Part shown: positions 38,831 to 48,132 of the stretch, piece by piece | How positions within the stretch are numbered: the stretch's first letter is position 1 | Layout of the letters: every line of letters starts with the position of its first letter | Assembly (NCBI RefSeq): GCF_017744955.1 | Contig: NZ_JAGIAG010000003.1 | Location: 310,001 to 374,000, forward strand | Direction: 5' to 3' | Length of the DNA stretch: 64,000 nt | Source of the DNA: Dokdonella sp. | GTDB taxonomy: Bacteria > Pseudomonadota > Gammaproteobacteria > Xanthomonadales > Rhodanobacteraceae | Translations under genes and position numbers: made by a program | The notes under the pieces: generated by a model | Seen by the model: the letters and a program-made list of their open reading frames with translations, nothing else | Told to the model about the DNA's origin: nothing | Databases searched by the model: none

Positions 38831-40200
38831 ACGCGCGCGCGATCGTCACGCCGGCCTGGCGCAGGCTGGAATGGGCGTCGCTCGACGAAGCGCAGCGGCG
38901 CGAAGCGCTGGCGCGGCCGCGCGCGGTGCGCGACGCGGCGCAGATCGACGCCGTGCGCGCGATCCTCACCGACGTGCGCGCGCGCGGCGACGTCGCGCTG
39001 CGCGAGTACACGCGGCGCTTCGATCGCTGCGAGCTGTCCTCGTTCGACGTCGGCGACGACGAGTTCGACACCGCCGAGGCCGCCGTCGACGCCGACGTGC
39101 GCGCGGCGATGCGCAACGCGATCGCGCGCGTCGAGGCGTTCCACGCCGCGCAGGTGCCGTGCGACCTCCGTGTCGACACTGCGCCCGGCCTGCGCTGCGA
39201 GCAGGTCGTGCGTCCGATCCACCGCGTCGGCCTGTACGTGCCGGCCGGCAGCGCGCCGCTGCCGTCGACGGTGTGGATGCTGGCGGTGCCGGCGCGCCTG
39301 GCCGGCTGCACGGAAATCGTGCTGGCGACGCCGCCGCGCGCGGACGGCCGCGCGGATCCTTCGATCCTGGTCGCGGCGCAGCTGTGCGGCGTCGCGCGCG
39401 TGATCAAGCTCGGCGGCGCGCAGGCGATCGCCGCGCTCGCCTACGGCAGCGCTTCGGTGCCGCGCTGCGACAAGCTGTTCGGCCCCGGCAACGCCTGGGT
39501 CACGCAGGCCAAGCTCGACGTCGCCGCCGATCCGGACGGCGCCGCGATCGACATGCCGGCCGGGCCGTCCGAAGTGCTGGTCGTCGCCGACGAGAGCGCC
39601 GACCCCGCCTTCGTCGCCGCCGACCTGCTCGCCCAGGCCGAGCACGGCGCCGATTCGCAGGTGCTGCTGCTCTCGCCGAGCGCACCGCTGCTCGACGCCG
39701 TCGAGCGCGCGCTCGAGGCGCAGCTCGCCACGCTGCCACGGCGCGAGATCGCCGCCGCCGCGCTCGCGCATGCGCGCCTGATCGGCGTGCGCGATCTCGG
39801 CGAAGCGCTCGAACTGTCGGAAGCCTACGCGCCGGAACACCTGATCGTCGCCACGCGCGACGCGCGCGCGCTGCTGCCGTCGATCAGCCGGGCCGGCAGC
39901 GTCTTCCTCGGCCGCTACACGCCGGAAACGCTCGGCGACTACTGCGCCGGGCCGAACCACGTGCTGCCGACGCTGGGTTTCGCACGCGCCTTCGGCGGCG
40001 TCGGCGTGGACAGCTTCCTGCGCCGCGTCAACGTGCTCGAAGCCAGCGCCGAAGGCTTGCGCGCGGTCGGCACCGACGCCAGCGTGCTGGCGCGCGCGGA
40101 GCGGCTCGACGCGCATGCGCGCGCCGTGGACCTGCGCCTGGCCGCTCTGGATCGATCCAGGCAGCCGCAGCCTCGCCTGGAAGCGGGAGCCGGCGCATGA
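38827..40200 (+). CDS. hisD: Histidinol dehydrogenase
   Basis: HisD oxidises L-histidinol to L-histidine in two NAD-dependent steps, the last reactions of the pathway. The 457-residue protein contains '[20 protein letters not shown]', '[16 protein letters not shown]', '[14 protein letters not shown]', '[14 protein letters not shown]', the zinc-site '[16 protein letters not shown]' (Gln and His ligands) and 'YAPEHLIV' with the catalytic Glu/His. The length is slightly above E. coli's because of a polar C-terminal extension. Coupled by ATGA to hisG and hisC. Confidence 0.97.
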   Translation: MNARAIVTPAWRRLEWASLDEAQRREALARPRAVRDAAQIDAVRAILTDVRARGDVALREYTRRFDRCELSSFDVGDDEFDTAEAAVDADVRAAMRNAIARVEAFHAAQVPCDLRVDTAPGLRCEQVVRPIHRVGLYVPAGSAPLPSTVWMLAVPARLAGCTEIVLATPPRADGRADPSILVAAQLCGVARVIKLGGAQAIAALAYGSASVPRCDKLFGPGNAWVTQAKLDVAADPDGAAIDMPAGPSEVLVVADESADPAFVAADLLAQAEHGADSQVLLLSPSAPLLDAVERALEAQLATLPRREIAAAALAHARLIGVRDLGEALELSEAYAPEHLIVATRDARALLPSISRAGSVFLGRYTPETLGDYCAGPNHVLPTLGFARAFGGVGVDSFLRRVNVLEASAEGLRAVGTDASVLARAERLDAHARAVDLRLAALDRSRQPQPRLEAGAGA

Positions 40201-41261
40201 GCCTGCTCGCCCGCATCCGCCCGGACCTCGCCGCGTTCGCACCGTATGCCTCGGCGCGGCGCAGCGGCTTCGAGGCGCGCATCCGCCTCGACGCGAACGA
40301 AAGCCCGTGGAGCGGCGACGCCGATGCGAGCGGCCTGAACCGCTATCCCTCGCCGCAGCCGGAAGAACTGCGCGCACGCCTCGCCGCGCTGTACGGCGTC
40401 GACCCGTCGCGGCTGTGGCTCGGCCGCGGCAGCGACGAGGCGATCGACCTGCTGTTGCGCGCGTTCTGCCGCGCCGGCCGCGACAACGTCGTCGCGCCGG
40501 CGCCGACGTTCGGCATGTACCGCATCGGTGCTCAGCTGCAAGGTGCCGAATACCGCACGCTCGCGCTGCGCGGCGAGGACGACTTCGCGCTCGACGACGA
40601 AGCCCTGCTCGCGCTGACCGACGCCGACACCAAGCTCGTCATCCTGTGCTCCCCGAACAACCCGACCGGCACGCTCTACCACGGCGAGCGGCTCGCCGGA
40701 CTCGCCGCGCGGCTCGCCGGCCGCGCGCTGCTGCTGGTCGACGAGGCGTATATCGAGTTCGCCGGCGTCGCCAGCGCCTGCGCGCTGATCGACCGGCATC
40801 CGAACGTCGCGGTGCTGCGCACGCTGTCGAAGGTGCACGCGCTGGCCGGTGCGCGCATCGGCGTGCTGATCGCGGCGGCCGAGATCGTCGACCTGGTCGC
40901 GCGCATCGCCGCGCCGTATCCGCTGCCTACCCTGAGCGTGCGCGCCGCGCTCGCGGCGCTCGACGACGACGCGGTGGCGCGCACCGACCGCCGCGTCGAC
41001 GTGCTGCTGGCCGAGCGCGCGCGCGTCGCGCAGGCGCTGGAGCGGATGGCGGACGTGCGCCGCGTGTGGCCCTCCTCCGGCAACTTCCTGCTGGTGCGCT
41101 TCGCCGATGCCGGCGCCGCGTTCGCGCGCGCGCTCGGCGCCGGCATTCTGCTGCGCGACGTCTCCAGGCAGCCCGGGCTCGAACACTGCCTGCGCATCAC
41201 CGTCGGCGCGCCGGACGAGAACGACGCCCTGCTCGCGGCGCTGGCGGGATCCGCGGCATGA
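40197..41261 (+). CDS. hisC: Histidinol-phosphate aminotransferase
   Basis: HisC is the pyridoxal-phosphate enzyme converting imidazole acetol phosphate and glutamate to histidinol phosphate. The 354-residue class I/II aminotransferase shows '[10 protein letters not shown]', '[15 protein letters not shown]', '[10 protein letters not shown]', '[13 protein letters not shown]' and the PLP-lysine loop '[16 protein letters not shown]'. ATGA overlaps join it to hisD and hisB. Confidence 0.97.
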   Translation: MSLLARIRPDLAAFAPYASARRSGFEARIRLDANESPWSGDADASGLNRYPSPQPEELRARLAALYGVDPSRLWLGRGSDEAIDLLLRAFCRAGRDNVVAPAPTFGMYRIGAQLQGAEYRTLALRGEDDFALDDEALLALTDADTKLVILCSPNNPTGTLYHGERLAGLAARLAGRALLLVDEAYIEFAGVASACALIDRHPNVAVLRTLSKVHALAGARIGVLIAAAEIVDLVARIAAPYPLPTLSVRAALAALDDDAVARTDRRVDVLLAERARVAQALERMADVRRVWPSSGNFLLVRFADAGAAFARALGAGILLRDVSRQPGLEHCLRITVGAPDENDALLAALAGSAA

Positions 41262-42328
41262 ACGCGGCGACGAAGATCCTGTTCGTCGATCGCGACGGCA
41301 CCCTGATCGAGGAGCCGGCCGATCAGCAGATCGACGCCTACGAGAAATTCCGCCTCGTGCCCGGCGCGATCGCCGCGCTCGCCCGCCTCGTCGACGCCGG
41401 CTACGAGCTGGTGATGGTGAGCAACCAGGACGGGCTCGGCACGCCGAGCTTTCCGGAGGAAACCTTCGTCGGTCCGCAGCAGCTGCTGCTCGACATCCTC
41501 GCCGGCGAAGGCGTGCGCTTCCGCGAGGTCCTGATCGACCGCAGCGTCCCGGCCGACGGCGCGCCGACGCGCAAGCCGGGCACCGGCCTGGTCCGCCACT
41601 GGCTCGCCGCCGCCGCGCTCGACCGCGCGCGCAGCGCGGTGATCGGCGATCGCGAGACCGATCTCGAATTCGCGCGCAACCTCGGCCTGCGTGGCTTCCG
41701 CCTCGGCCCCGGCTGCGGCTGGCCGGAGATCGCGCATGCGCTGCTCGACGCGCCGCGCCGCGCGCGCGTCACGCGCGAAACGCGCGAGACGCGCATCGAG
41801 GTCGAAGTCGATCTCGATCGCGCGACGCGGCCGACGATCGCGACCGGCATCGGCTTCTTCGACCACATGGTCGAACAGCTCGGCGTGCACGGCGGCTTCG
41901 CGCTGGCGCTGCAATCGGAAGGCGACTTGCACGTCGACGAGCACCACACCGTCGAGGATTCGGCGCTCGCGCTCGGCCAGGCGCTGCGCGAAGCGCTCGG
42001 CGACCGCCGCGGCATCCGTCGCTACGGGTTCCTGCTGCCGATGGACGAAAGCCTGGCGCAGGTCGCGCTGGATCTGTCCGGGCGCGCCGGCTTCGTCTTC
42101 GACGGCGCGTTTCCGCGCGAACAGGTCGGCGCGCTGCCGACCGAGCTGGTGCCGCATTTCTTCCGCAGCCTCGCCGACGCGCTCGGCGCGACGCTGCACC
42201 TGTCGGTGCGCGGCGACAACGCGCATCACATGGTCGAGGCCTGTTTCAAGGCGGTCGGCCGCACGCTGCGCGACGCGATCCGGCGCGACGGCGACGCGGT
42301 ACCGAGCAGCAAGGGCGTGCTCGCATGA
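41258..42328 (+). CDS. hisB: Bifunctional histidinol-phosphatase / imidazoleglycerol-phosphate dehydratase
   Basis: The 356-residue fusion catalyses steps 7 and 9 of the pathway. Residues 1-165 are a HAD phosphatase ('[15 protein letters not shown]' with Asp10/Asp12, '[13 protein letters not shown]', '[14 protein letters not shown]') and include a zinc-loop region in modified form. Residues 170-356 are the dehydratase with metal-binding '[18 protein letters not shown]', '[17 protein letters not shown]' and '[15 protein letters not shown]'. The bifunctional form is typical of enteric bacteria and Xanthomonadales. Followed by a mini-cistron rather than directly by hisH. Confidence 0.97.
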   Translation: MNAATKILFVDRDGTLIEEPADQQIDAYEKFRLVPGAIAALARLVDAGYELVMVSNQDGLGTPSFPEETFVGPQQLLLDILAGEGVRFREVLIDRSVPADGAPTRKPGTGLVRHWLAAAALDRARSAVIGDRETDLEFARNLGLRGFRLGPGCGWPEIAHALLDAPRRARVTRETRETRIEVEVDLDRATRPTIATGIGFFDHMVEQLGVHGGFALALQSEGDLHVDEHHTVEDSALALGQALREALGDRRGIRRYGFLLPMDESLAQVALDLSGRAGFVFDGAFPREQVGALPTELVPHFFRSLADALGATLHLSVRGDNAHHMVEACFKAVGRTLRDAIRRDGDAVPSSKGVLA

Positions 42329-42357
42329 GCGCGACCCGCATGCAGGCGCCGGCATGA
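42325..42357 (+). CDS. Ten-codon mini-cistron bridging hisB and hisH
   Basis: A tiny reading frame ([10 protein letters not shown]) begins with an ATG overlapping the hisB stop (ATGA at 42325) and ends with a TGA overlapping the hisH start (ATGA at 42354). It thus links two genes that would otherwise be separated by 25 bp. It is too short for a folded product; a role as a coupling peptide that carries terminating ribosomes from hisB to hisH is inference. It could also be the remnant of an old, longer hisH start region. Confidence 0.4.
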   Translation: MSATRMQAPA

Positions 42358-43133
42358 AGACGCGCGCGGTCATCGTGCCGTCCGGCGGGGCGAACTACGG
42401 CTCGCTGGTCGAAGCCTGCCGGCGCATCGGCGTCGACGCGCCGGTCAGCGCCGACCCGACGCGAATCCTCGACGCCACGCACGTGATCCTGCCCGGCGTC
42501 GGCGCCGCCAGCCACGCGATGCGCACCCTGCGCGAGCAGCGCCTCGATCGCGTGCTGCCGCTGCTGCGCCAGCCGCTGCTCGGCATCTGTCTCGGCATGC
42601 AGCTGCTGTTCGAGCGTTCGGAAGAAGGCGATCGGCCGACGATGAGGTCCGCCTTCGAAAGGAGCACGGCATCGCTGCCGCGAACGCAGGAAGCACGTCG
42701 GCCGTCACCGGGTACCTGGCCCTCCGGTCCGGCAGGGATGCGCGAAAGCAGCATGGATGCCCGCTTCCGCGGGCATGACGACGGAACCGTGCGGGTGGAG
42801 GCGCCGCCAGTCGACGCCGTCGCGTGCCTGGGCCTGCTGCGCGGGGCCGTGCGCCGCCTGCCGGCGGCGCCGAGCTGGCCGCACATGGGCTGGAACACCT
42901 TGCACAACCGCGTCGAGCATCCGCTGCTCGACGGCATCGGCGACCGCGACTGGTTCTACTTCGTGCACGGCTACGCCGCGCCGGCCGGCGAGGACACGCT
43001 GGCGGTGAGCGATCACGGTGAGCGCTTCGCCGCCGTGGTCGCCCACGGCAACGTGTTCGGCGCGCAGTTCCATCCGGAGAAATCCGCCGCCGCCGGGCGG
43101 CGCCTGCTGGCCAACTTCTTTGCGCTGACGTGA
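42354..43133 (+). CDS. hisH: Imidazole glycerol phosphate synthase glutaminase subunit, with in-frame repeat insertion
   Basis: HisH hydrolyses glutamine and channels ammonia to HisF. The catalytic elements are intact: 'LLGICLGMQLLFERSEEG' with nucleophile Cys79, and 'VFGAQFHPEKSAAAG' with His/Glu near the C-terminus; the oxyanion strand 'VILPGVGAASHAM' is present. The protein is 259 residues against about 200 for the family. The excess, residues about 94-155, interrupts the usual 'SEEG...CLGLLRG' junction and is encoded by a palindromic repeat (42633-42818). A surface loop there might tolerate it, so the gene is probably functional, but this is not certain. Start ATG 42354 overlaps the mini-cistron stop. 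Confidence 0.93.
   Translation: MKTRAVIVPSGGANYGSLVEACRRIGVDAPVSADPTRILDATHVILPGVGAASHAMRTLREQRLDRVLPLLRQPLLGICLGMQLLFERSEEGDRPTMRSAFERSTASLPRTQEARRPSPGTWPSGPAGMRESSMDARFRGHDDGTVRVEAPPVDAVACLGLLRGAVRRLPAAPSWPHMGWNTLHNRVEHPLLDGIGDRDWFYFVHGYAAPAGEDTLAVSDHGERFAAVVAHGNVFGAQFHPEKSAAAGRRLLANFFALT
42633..42818. repeat. Palindromic repeat inserted in frame in hisH
   Basis: About 186 bp (62 codons) of extra sequence lie between conserved HisH segments. Its core is ATGCCCGC-TTCC-GCGGGCAT (42757-42776), an 8-bp perfect stem. In the sense frame it encodes 'SMDARFRGHDD'; on the other strand it encodes 'SSCPRKRASMLLSRIPAG'. Both are the familiar conceptual translations of a dispersed proteobacterial intergenic repeat (PRKR / MDxRxRGxD type). 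Related cores occur at 51791-51806 and 53511-53534. The insertion length is a multiple of three and has no stop in frame. Confidence 0.8.
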
Positions 43134-43143
43134 GACGGTTCGC

Positions 43144-43875
43144 ATGAAGATCATTCCCGCCATCGATCTCGTCGCCGGACGCGTCGTGCGTCTGAAGCAG
43201 GGCGAGTTCGCGGCACAACGCACGTTCGACTTCGACGCGCTCGCGCTGGCGCGGCGCTATCTCGACGCCGGCGCCGAATGGCTGCACCTGGTCGACCTCG
43301 ACGGCGCGCGCCAGGGCGCGCCCGCGCAAGTGGAGCTCGTCGCGCGCATCGCCGCCGACGCGCGCGTGCAGGCCGGCGGCGGCGTGCGCACGCGCGCGGA
43401 CGTCGAACGCCTGCTCGCCGCCGGCGTCGCGCGCGTGGTCGTCGGCAGCGTCGCGGTACGCGCGCCCGGATCCTTCCTCGACTGGCTGGCTGAATTCGGC
43501 GCCGAGCGGCTGTGCTTGGCGCTGGACCTGCGCCGCGACGCGGAGCAGCGCTGGCGGCCCGCCGTCGACGCCTGGCGCGGCGACACCGACGCCGATTTCA
43601 CCGCCCTGCTCGACCGCTACGCCGCCGCCGGCCTGCGCCACGTGCTGTGCACCGACATCGACCGCGACGGCATGGCCGAAGGCCCGAACCTCGTGCTCTA
43701 CAGCGAACTGGCGGCGCACTGGCCGCAGTTCGACTGGATCGCCTCGGGCGGCGTGCGCGACCGCGACGACGTCGACGCGCTGGCGGCGAGCGGCGTCGCC
43801 GCCTGCGTCGCCGGCACCGCGCTGCTCGACGGTTCGCTCGACCTGGAAGAGATCGCATGCTCGCGCGCCGCCTGA
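43144..43875 (+). CDS. hisA: Phosphoribosylformimino-5-aminoimidazole carboxamide ribotide isomerase
   Basis: HisA performs the Amadori isomerisation of ProFAR to PRFAR, the HisF substrate. The 243-residue (beta-alpha)8 barrel starts '[20 protein letters not shown]' (catalytic Asp8) and has the half-barrel repeat: '[10 protein letters not shown]', '[17 protein letters not shown]', '[12 protein letters not shown]', then '[17 protein letters not shown]' (second catalytic Asp) and '[14 protein letters not shown]'. It is 10 bp after hisH and overlaps hisF by 19 bp. Confidence 0.97.
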   Translation: MKIIPAIDLVAGRVVRLKQGEFAAQRTFDFDALALARRYLDAGAEWLHLVDLDGARQGAPAQVELVARIAADARVQAGGGVRTRADVERLLAAGVARVVVGSVAVRAPGSFLDWLAEFGAERLCLALDLRRDAEQRWRPAVDAWRGDTDADFTALLDRYAAAGLRHVLCTDIDRDGMAEGPNLVLYSELAAHWPQFDWIASGGVRDRDDVDALAASGVAACVAGTALLDGSLDLEEIACSRAA

Positions 43876-44633
43876 TTCCGTGCCTGGACGTCGCCGCCGG
43901 CGTCGTCGTCAAGGGCGTGCGCTTCCGCGACCATCGAGTCGTCGGCGACATCGTCGAACTCGCGCGGCGCTACGCCGAGGAAGGCGCCGACGAACTGGTG
44001 TTCTACGACATCACCGCGAGCCCCGAGCGGCGCCGCGTCGATCCGGAGTGGATCGCGCGCGTCGCGCGCGAACTCGACATTCCGTTCTGCGTCGCCGGCG
44101 GCATCCGCTCGGTCGCCGATGCGGAAGCCGTGCTCGCCGCCGGCGCGGACAAGATCTCGGTCAACAGCCCGGCATTGGCGCGACCGCCGCTGATCGACGA
44201 GCTCGCGGCGCGTTTCGGCAGCCAGTGCGTGGTCGTCGGCGTCGACGCCGAAGGCGATGCCGGCGCGCGCGACCAGTGGAAGGTGATCGCCAACAGCGGC
44301 AAGCCCGAAGCGGCCAGCGACAGCGGCCGCGACCTGCTCGACTGGGTGCGCGAAGTCGCCGACCGCGGCGCCGGCGAGATCGTGCTGAACTCGATCCGCG
44401 CCGACGGCGTGCGCGGCGGCTACGCGCAGGCGCAGCTCGCCGCGGTGCGCGCCGCGACGAGCCTGCCGCTGGTCGCTTCCGGCGGCGCGGGAAATCCCGA
44501 GCACTTCGCCGACGTGTTCGAGCGGAGCGGCGTCGACGCCGCGCTCGCCGCCAGCGTGTTCCATTCCGGCGAGATCCGCATCGGCGATCTCAAGCGCTAT
44601 CTCGCCGGACGCGGCATCGCGGTGCGGCGATGA
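43857..44633 (+). CDS. hisF: Imidazole glycerol phosphate synthase cyclase subunit
   Basis: HisF uses ammonia from HisH to close the imidazole ring, releasing IGP and AICAR. The start '[20 protein letters not shown]' (ATG 43857, catalytic Asp11) gives 258 residues, the family length. Other barrel signatures are '[14 protein letters not shown]', '[15 protein letters not shown]', '[10 protein letters not shown]' (catalytic Asp near 130), '[12 protein letters not shown]' and '[18 protein letters not shown]'. Coupled to hisA and hisIE by overlaps. Confidence 0.97.
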   Translation: MLARRLIPCLDVAAGVVVKGVRFRDHRVVGDIVELARRYAEEGADELVFYDITASPERRRVDPEWIARVARELDIPFCVAGGIRSVADAEAVLAAGADKISVNSPALARPPLIDELAARFGSQCVVVGVDAEGDAGARDQWKVIANSGKPEAASDSGRDLLDWVREVADRGAGEIVLNSIRADGVRGGYAQAQLAAVRAATSLPLVASGGAGNPEHFADVFERSGVDAALAASVFHSGEIRIGDLKRYLAGRGIAVRR

Positions 44634-45256
44634 ACGACCTGCTCGACACGCTCGATTTCGCCAAGGGCGACGGCCTGCTGCCGCTGATCGTGCAGCACGC
44701 GCACGACGGGCGCGTGCTGATGCTCGGCTACGCGAACCGCGAGGCGCTGGCGTTGACGCTGGAGACGCGGGAAATCCATTTCTGGTCGCGCACCAGGCAG
44801 CGCCTCTGGCGCAAGGGCGAACGCTCCGGCCACGTGCTGAAGCTGGTCTCGATCGCACCGGACTGCGACCGCGACACCCTGCTCTGCCAGGCACTGCCGG
44901 CCGGGCCGACCTGCCATCGCGGCACGCCGAGCTGCTTCGATGCGCAGGCGCCGGCGCATCCGTGGTTGAACGAACTGGAAGCGCTGATCGCCGCGCGCGC
45001 GGGCGCCGATCCTGCCTCCAGCTACGTCGCCAGGCTGCTCGCCGCGCCGACGGCGCGGCGCGCGCAGAAGGTCGGCGAGGAAGGCGTCGAGACCGCGCTG
45101 GCCGCGGTCGGCGGCGACGACGCGAAGCTGCGCGAGGAAGCCGCCGACCTGCTCTTCCATCTGCTCGTGCTGCTGCGCGGCAGCGGCCTTGCGCTGGCCG
45201 ACGTGGTCGGCGAGCTGGCGCAGCGGCATCGCGCGGAACCGGCGCGCCGGGACTGA
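44630..45256 (+). CDS. hisI: Bifunctional phosphoribosyl-AMP cyclohydrolase / phosphoribosyl-ATP pyrophosphatase
   Basis: The 208-residue HisIE fusion catalyses steps 2 and 3. Residues 1-112 are the cyclohydrolase: '[18 protein letters not shown]', '[20 protein letters not shown]' and zinc/metal site '[13 protein letters not shown]...CHRG'. Residues 115-208 are the pyrophosphatase, with '[17 protein letters not shown]' and '[14 protein letters not shown]'. It is the last his gene; its stop codon is directly followed, with no gap, by the stop of the convergent M23 gene, leaving no room for a terminator between them. Confidence 0.96.
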   Translation: MNDLLDTLDFAKGDGLLPLIVQHAHDGRVLMLGYANREALALTLETREIHFWSRTRQRLWRKGERSGHVLKLVSIAPDCDRDTLLCQALPAGPTCHRGTPSCFDAQAPAHPWLNELEALIAARAGADPASSYVARLLAAPTARRAQKVGEEGVETALAAVGGDDAKLREEAADLLFHLLVLLRGSGLALADVVGELAQRHRAEPARRD

Positions 45257-46408
45257 TCAGTCGAAGCCGTTGGCGAAGATCACGTCGCCGACGAAGAAGT
45301 CGTGCGTGTAGGTCACGCCCTCGTAGGTCGCGCTCCAACGCCAGGCACCGAACGGCGCGTCGACCGGAATCGTCTTTCCCCAGTACCAGTAGGAACTCGC
45401 GTAGTAGTCGCGGCCGGGGAAGAAGTCGTAGGGCTTGGATACCCAGGTTTCTTGCACCGAGCCGTCCGGCCGCAGGATCGCGTAGGTGGTCGCCTGCGGT
45501 CCGAGCTGGTCGCGATAGTAGGCCGCGAAATAGCCGAGCTGGCCGGGCTGATAGTGATCGGACGTGTGCGGCGTTTCGTCGACCGGATCGGGGCAGTTCT
45601 CGCCGTGGAAATCCGGCTCCGCGTCGTGCACCGCGATCTTGTTGATGGCCGAATCGTTGTACGGCCGCTGCTGCGCCCACAGCGACGCCGACGTGTTGCA
45701 GCCGCCCTGGTACGGCTCGAGGATCGCGTAGCCGCTGACCGCGGAGTGGTTCTCGAAGTGCAGGTGCGGCCCGGTCGAGAAGCCGGAACTGCCGACCTTG
45801 CCGAGGAATTCGCCGGTGGCGACCGCGGCGCCGACCGGCTTGGCGGTCTGCGAGAACTTCTTCATGTGGCCGTACCAGGCCACGCTGCCGTCGGCGTGCT
45901 GCACGTAGACGGCGTTCCAGTCCGCCGAATAGTGGTCCGGGCAGCTGCGATCGTCGTTGCCGTCGGTCTTGCCGATGATCGTGCCCGGCGCGGCCGCGAC
46001 GATGTCGACCGCGCCCTGGTCCATCATCAGCCAGGAGAACGGCGTCAGGAAGATGTCGATGCCGGCGTGGCCGTCGTAGGTGCGTGCGCCGCAGCTCCAG
46101 TCGAGCAGCTGGCCCGCGGCCGGATTCAGGTCGACGAAGTTCGAGATGCCGTGGAAGCCGGGATCGGCGAATCCCGCGGCGGCGCGCAGCGGCCATTGCA
46201 GGCCGCCTTGCAGCGGCGTCCACGGCGACACCGCGGCGAGCTGCCCCGCGCGCTCCAGCTCGGCGACGTTCCGTTGCAGCATCGCGTCGATGCGCGCGCG
46301 CTGCGCCGCGCTCATCTCCTCGTCGGCCGGCTGCGGCAACGGACCGCCGCCATGCGGCGGTTCCGCCCAGGCGATCGAGGACAGCAACAACAACGGCAGC
46401 AGGCGCAT
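45257..46408 (-). CDS. Exported M23-type metallopeptidase with C-terminal IFANGFD tail
   Basis: A 383-residue secreted zinc peptidase of the LytM/lysostaphin fold, which usually cuts peptidoglycan cross-bridges or elastin-like proteins. The signal peptide is residues 1-15 ('LLPLLLLSSIAWA'). The zinc ligands appear as 'YDGHAGIDIFL' (HxxxD near 113-117) and 'TGPHLHFENH' (HxH near 212-214), with 'WYGHMKKF' between. The C-terminal 110 residues form a Tyr/Trp-rich accessory region, ending in 'VGDVIFANGFD', the same tail type as the delta-60 proteins. GGAG lies before ATG 46408. Confidence 0.9.
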   Translation of the reverse strand: MRLLPLLLLSSIAWAEPPHGGGPLPQPADEEMSAAQRARIDAMLQRNVAELERAGQLAAVSPWTPLQGGLQWPLRAAAGFADPGFHGISNFVDLNPAAGQLLDWSCGARTYDGHAGIDIFLTPFSWLMMDQGAVDIVAAAPGTIIGKTDGNDDRSCPDHYSADWNAVYVQHADGSVAWYGHMKKFSQTAKPVGAAVATGEFLGKVGSSGFSTGPHLHFENHSAVSGYAILEPYQGGCNTSASLWAQQRPYNDSAINKIAVHDAEPDFHGENCPDPVDETPHTSDHYQPGQLGYFAAYYRDQLGPQATTYAILRPDGSVQETWVSKPYDFFPGRDYYASSYWYWGKTIPVDAPFGAWRWSATYEGVTYTHDFFVGDVIFANGFD

Positions 46409-46484
46409 GGCGAGGTCTCCATCGGTGGACGACCTTCGATACGCCGAACGATGCGGGTTTCCGCCATCCGGGGCGAAACGTCGA

Positions 46485-47390
46485 TCAGCCCGCGCGCTTG
46501 CGCTCCGGCCGATACGAGCCGACGAAGATGCCGACCAGCGACAGGCCGACGCCGATCCAGTCGGTCGTGCGCGTCGGCCGCGCGAACAGGATCACGTCGA
46601 ATACGAACGACAGCGCCGGTTGCAGCAACAGCAGCAGGCCGATCAGCGAGGCCGGCAGGTTCGGCATCGCGCGCGTGAGCAGCACCCAGCCGAAGACCTG
46701 GCCGAAGAAGGCGAGGCCGAGCAGCGACGACCAGGACTGCGCGTCGGGCAAGGCGAAGCTCTCGCCTTCGGCCAGCATCGCGATGCCGAGCACACCCGCG
46801 CACAGCAGCGACACCACGCAGAGCAGCTGCGCCGGCGCCAGCCGCACGTGGCCGGCGCGCTGCGCGTGCCGCGTGGTCAGCATGTAGACCGCGTAGGCGA
46901 CGCCGGTGACGATGCCGAGCACGACGCCGAGCTGGTACTGCGGCCCGACCGCGCTCCAGTCGAGGCCGACCAGCAGGTACAGGCCGACGAAACCCAGCGC
47001 GACGCCGACCAGGAAATGCCAGCCGAGCCGCTCGCGATAGAGCACGAAGCCGGCCAGCGCCATCAGGAACACCTGGAAGTTGCCGAGCAGGGTCGCAAGG
47101 CCCGGACCGACGTAGAGGATGCTGCGATGCCAGAGCATCAGGTCGAGCGCGAAGGCGACCGCCGGAATCAGCAGCCAGCCGATTTCCGACAGGCGCACGC
47201 GCTGCCAGCGCCGCAGCGCGACCAGGCCGAACAGCAGCATCGCGCCGCCGAAGCTCATGCGGTAGAACGCCGACACCGTCGGGCCGACATGGGCGAGCTT
47301 GACGAACAGGCTGGTGGTCGAGATCGCGGCGGCGCCGACGATCATCTCGACCAGCGCGCCGCGCGGGATGTCCGCTTCGTTGGCGCGCAT
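46485..47390 (-). CDS. EamA/DMT-family transporter
   Basis: A 301-residue inner-membrane protein with ten hydrophobic helices arranged as two EamA repeats. The first repeat starts 'LVEMIVGAAAISTTSLFVKL' with 'PTVSAFYRMSFGGAMLL' and 'ATLLGNFQVFLMALAGFVLY'; the second includes 'LGLAFFGQVFGWVLLTRAMP' and 'SLIGLLLLLQPALSFVFD'. Such proteins export or exchange metabolites; the substrate is unknown. ATG 47390 was chosen because it shares its A with the GST stop codon (TGATG), indicating coupling; an upstream ATG would add an Arg-rich, unlikely extension. Confidence 0.88.
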   Translation of the reverse strand: MRANEADIPRGALVEMIVGAAAISTTSLFVKLAHVGPTVSAFYRMSFGGAMLLFGLVALRRWQRVRLSEIGWLLIPAVAFALDLMLWHRSILYVGPGLATLLGNFQVFLMALAGFVLYRERLGWHFLVGVALGFVGLYLLVGLDWSAVGPQYQLGVVLGIVTGVAYAVYMLTTRHAQRAGHVRLAPAQLLCVVSLLCAGVLGIAMLAEGESFALPDAQSWSSLLGLAFFGQVFGWVLLTRAMPNLPASLIGLLLLLQPALSFVFDVILFARPTRTTDWIGVGLSLVGIFVGSYRPERKRAG

Positions 47391-48055
47391 CAGGGCACGT
47401 CGTCGGTCGCGGGCAGGGTCTCGCTTTCCTCGGCGGCGGCGCGCAGCCATTCCTGCAAGGCGGCGAGGCCGAGCAGCGCGTCGACGTAGGTGCGCGCGTC
47501 CGCGTCGAGTTCGACGCCGTAGCTAAGGAAGCGCAGCGCGACCGGCGCGTACATCGCGTCGGCGATCGAGAAGCCGCCGAACAGGAACGGGCCGGCGGCG
47601 CCGAAGCGGCGGCGGCAGTCCTGCCACAATGCGGATACGCGCTCGATGTCGCGACGCGTGTCGGCGGCGATCGAGGGCGTGGGTTTGCGCCGGCGGCAGT
47701 TCATCGGCATCGCCGTGCGCAGCGCCTGGAAGCCGGCGTGCATTTCCGCGCCGACCGCGCGCGCGTGCGCGCGCGCCGCCGCGTCCGCCGGCCAGCCGGC
47801 GCCGGCGAGGAAGGTCTCGTTGACGTATTCGCAGATCGCCAGCGAATCCCAGATCGCGATCTCGCCGTGCCGCAGCGCGGGCACGCGCCGGGTCGGCGAC
47901 CAGGTCGCGATTTCGGCGGCGAACTGCGGCGTGTCGAGCGGAATGCGCTGCTCGTCGAAGGCGACGCCGTGATGGCGCAGCAAGAGCCACGGCCGCAGCG
48001 ACCAGGAGGAATAGTTCTTGTTGCCGATGACCAGGATCGGGCGGGCGTTCGTCAC
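47390..48055 (-). CDS. Glutathione S-transferase family protein
   Basis: A 221-residue cytoplasmic protein with a thioredoxin-like N-domain ('ILVIGNKNYSSWSLRPWLLL', containing the Ser that contacts glutathione, and 'TRRVPALRHGEIAIWDSLAI', the cis-Pro and Glu-Ser gamma-glutamyl site) and an all-helical C-domain ('GPFLFGGFSIADAMYAPVAL'). The start is GTG 48055 with GGGAG about ten bases before it; a longer frame to 48136 has no family-like residues. Substrate unknown. Coupled to the EamA gene downstream. Confidence 0.88.
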   Translation of the reverse strand: MTNARPILVIGNKNYSSWSLRPWLLLRHHGVAFDEQRIPLDTPQFAAEIATWSPTRRVPALRHGEIAIWDSLAICEYVNETFLAGAGWPADAAARAHARAVGAEMHAGFQALRTAMPMNCRRRKPTPSIAADTRRDIERVSALWQDCRRRFGAAGPFLFGGFSIADAMYAPVALRFLSYGVELDADARTYVDALLGLAALQEWLRAAAEESETLPATDDVP

Positions 48056-48132
48056 GGTACTTGCTCCCGGTTTCGACGATGCGGTTCGACGGCTCGTTTC
48101 GAAGATTCGTCGCGAGGATTCGCGCGCGCGGC

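Noticed and set aside
41691..42353. A start for hisH far upstream, giving 480 codons
   Set aside because: The upstream part is a shadow frame of hisB; the family N-terminus begins at 42354.
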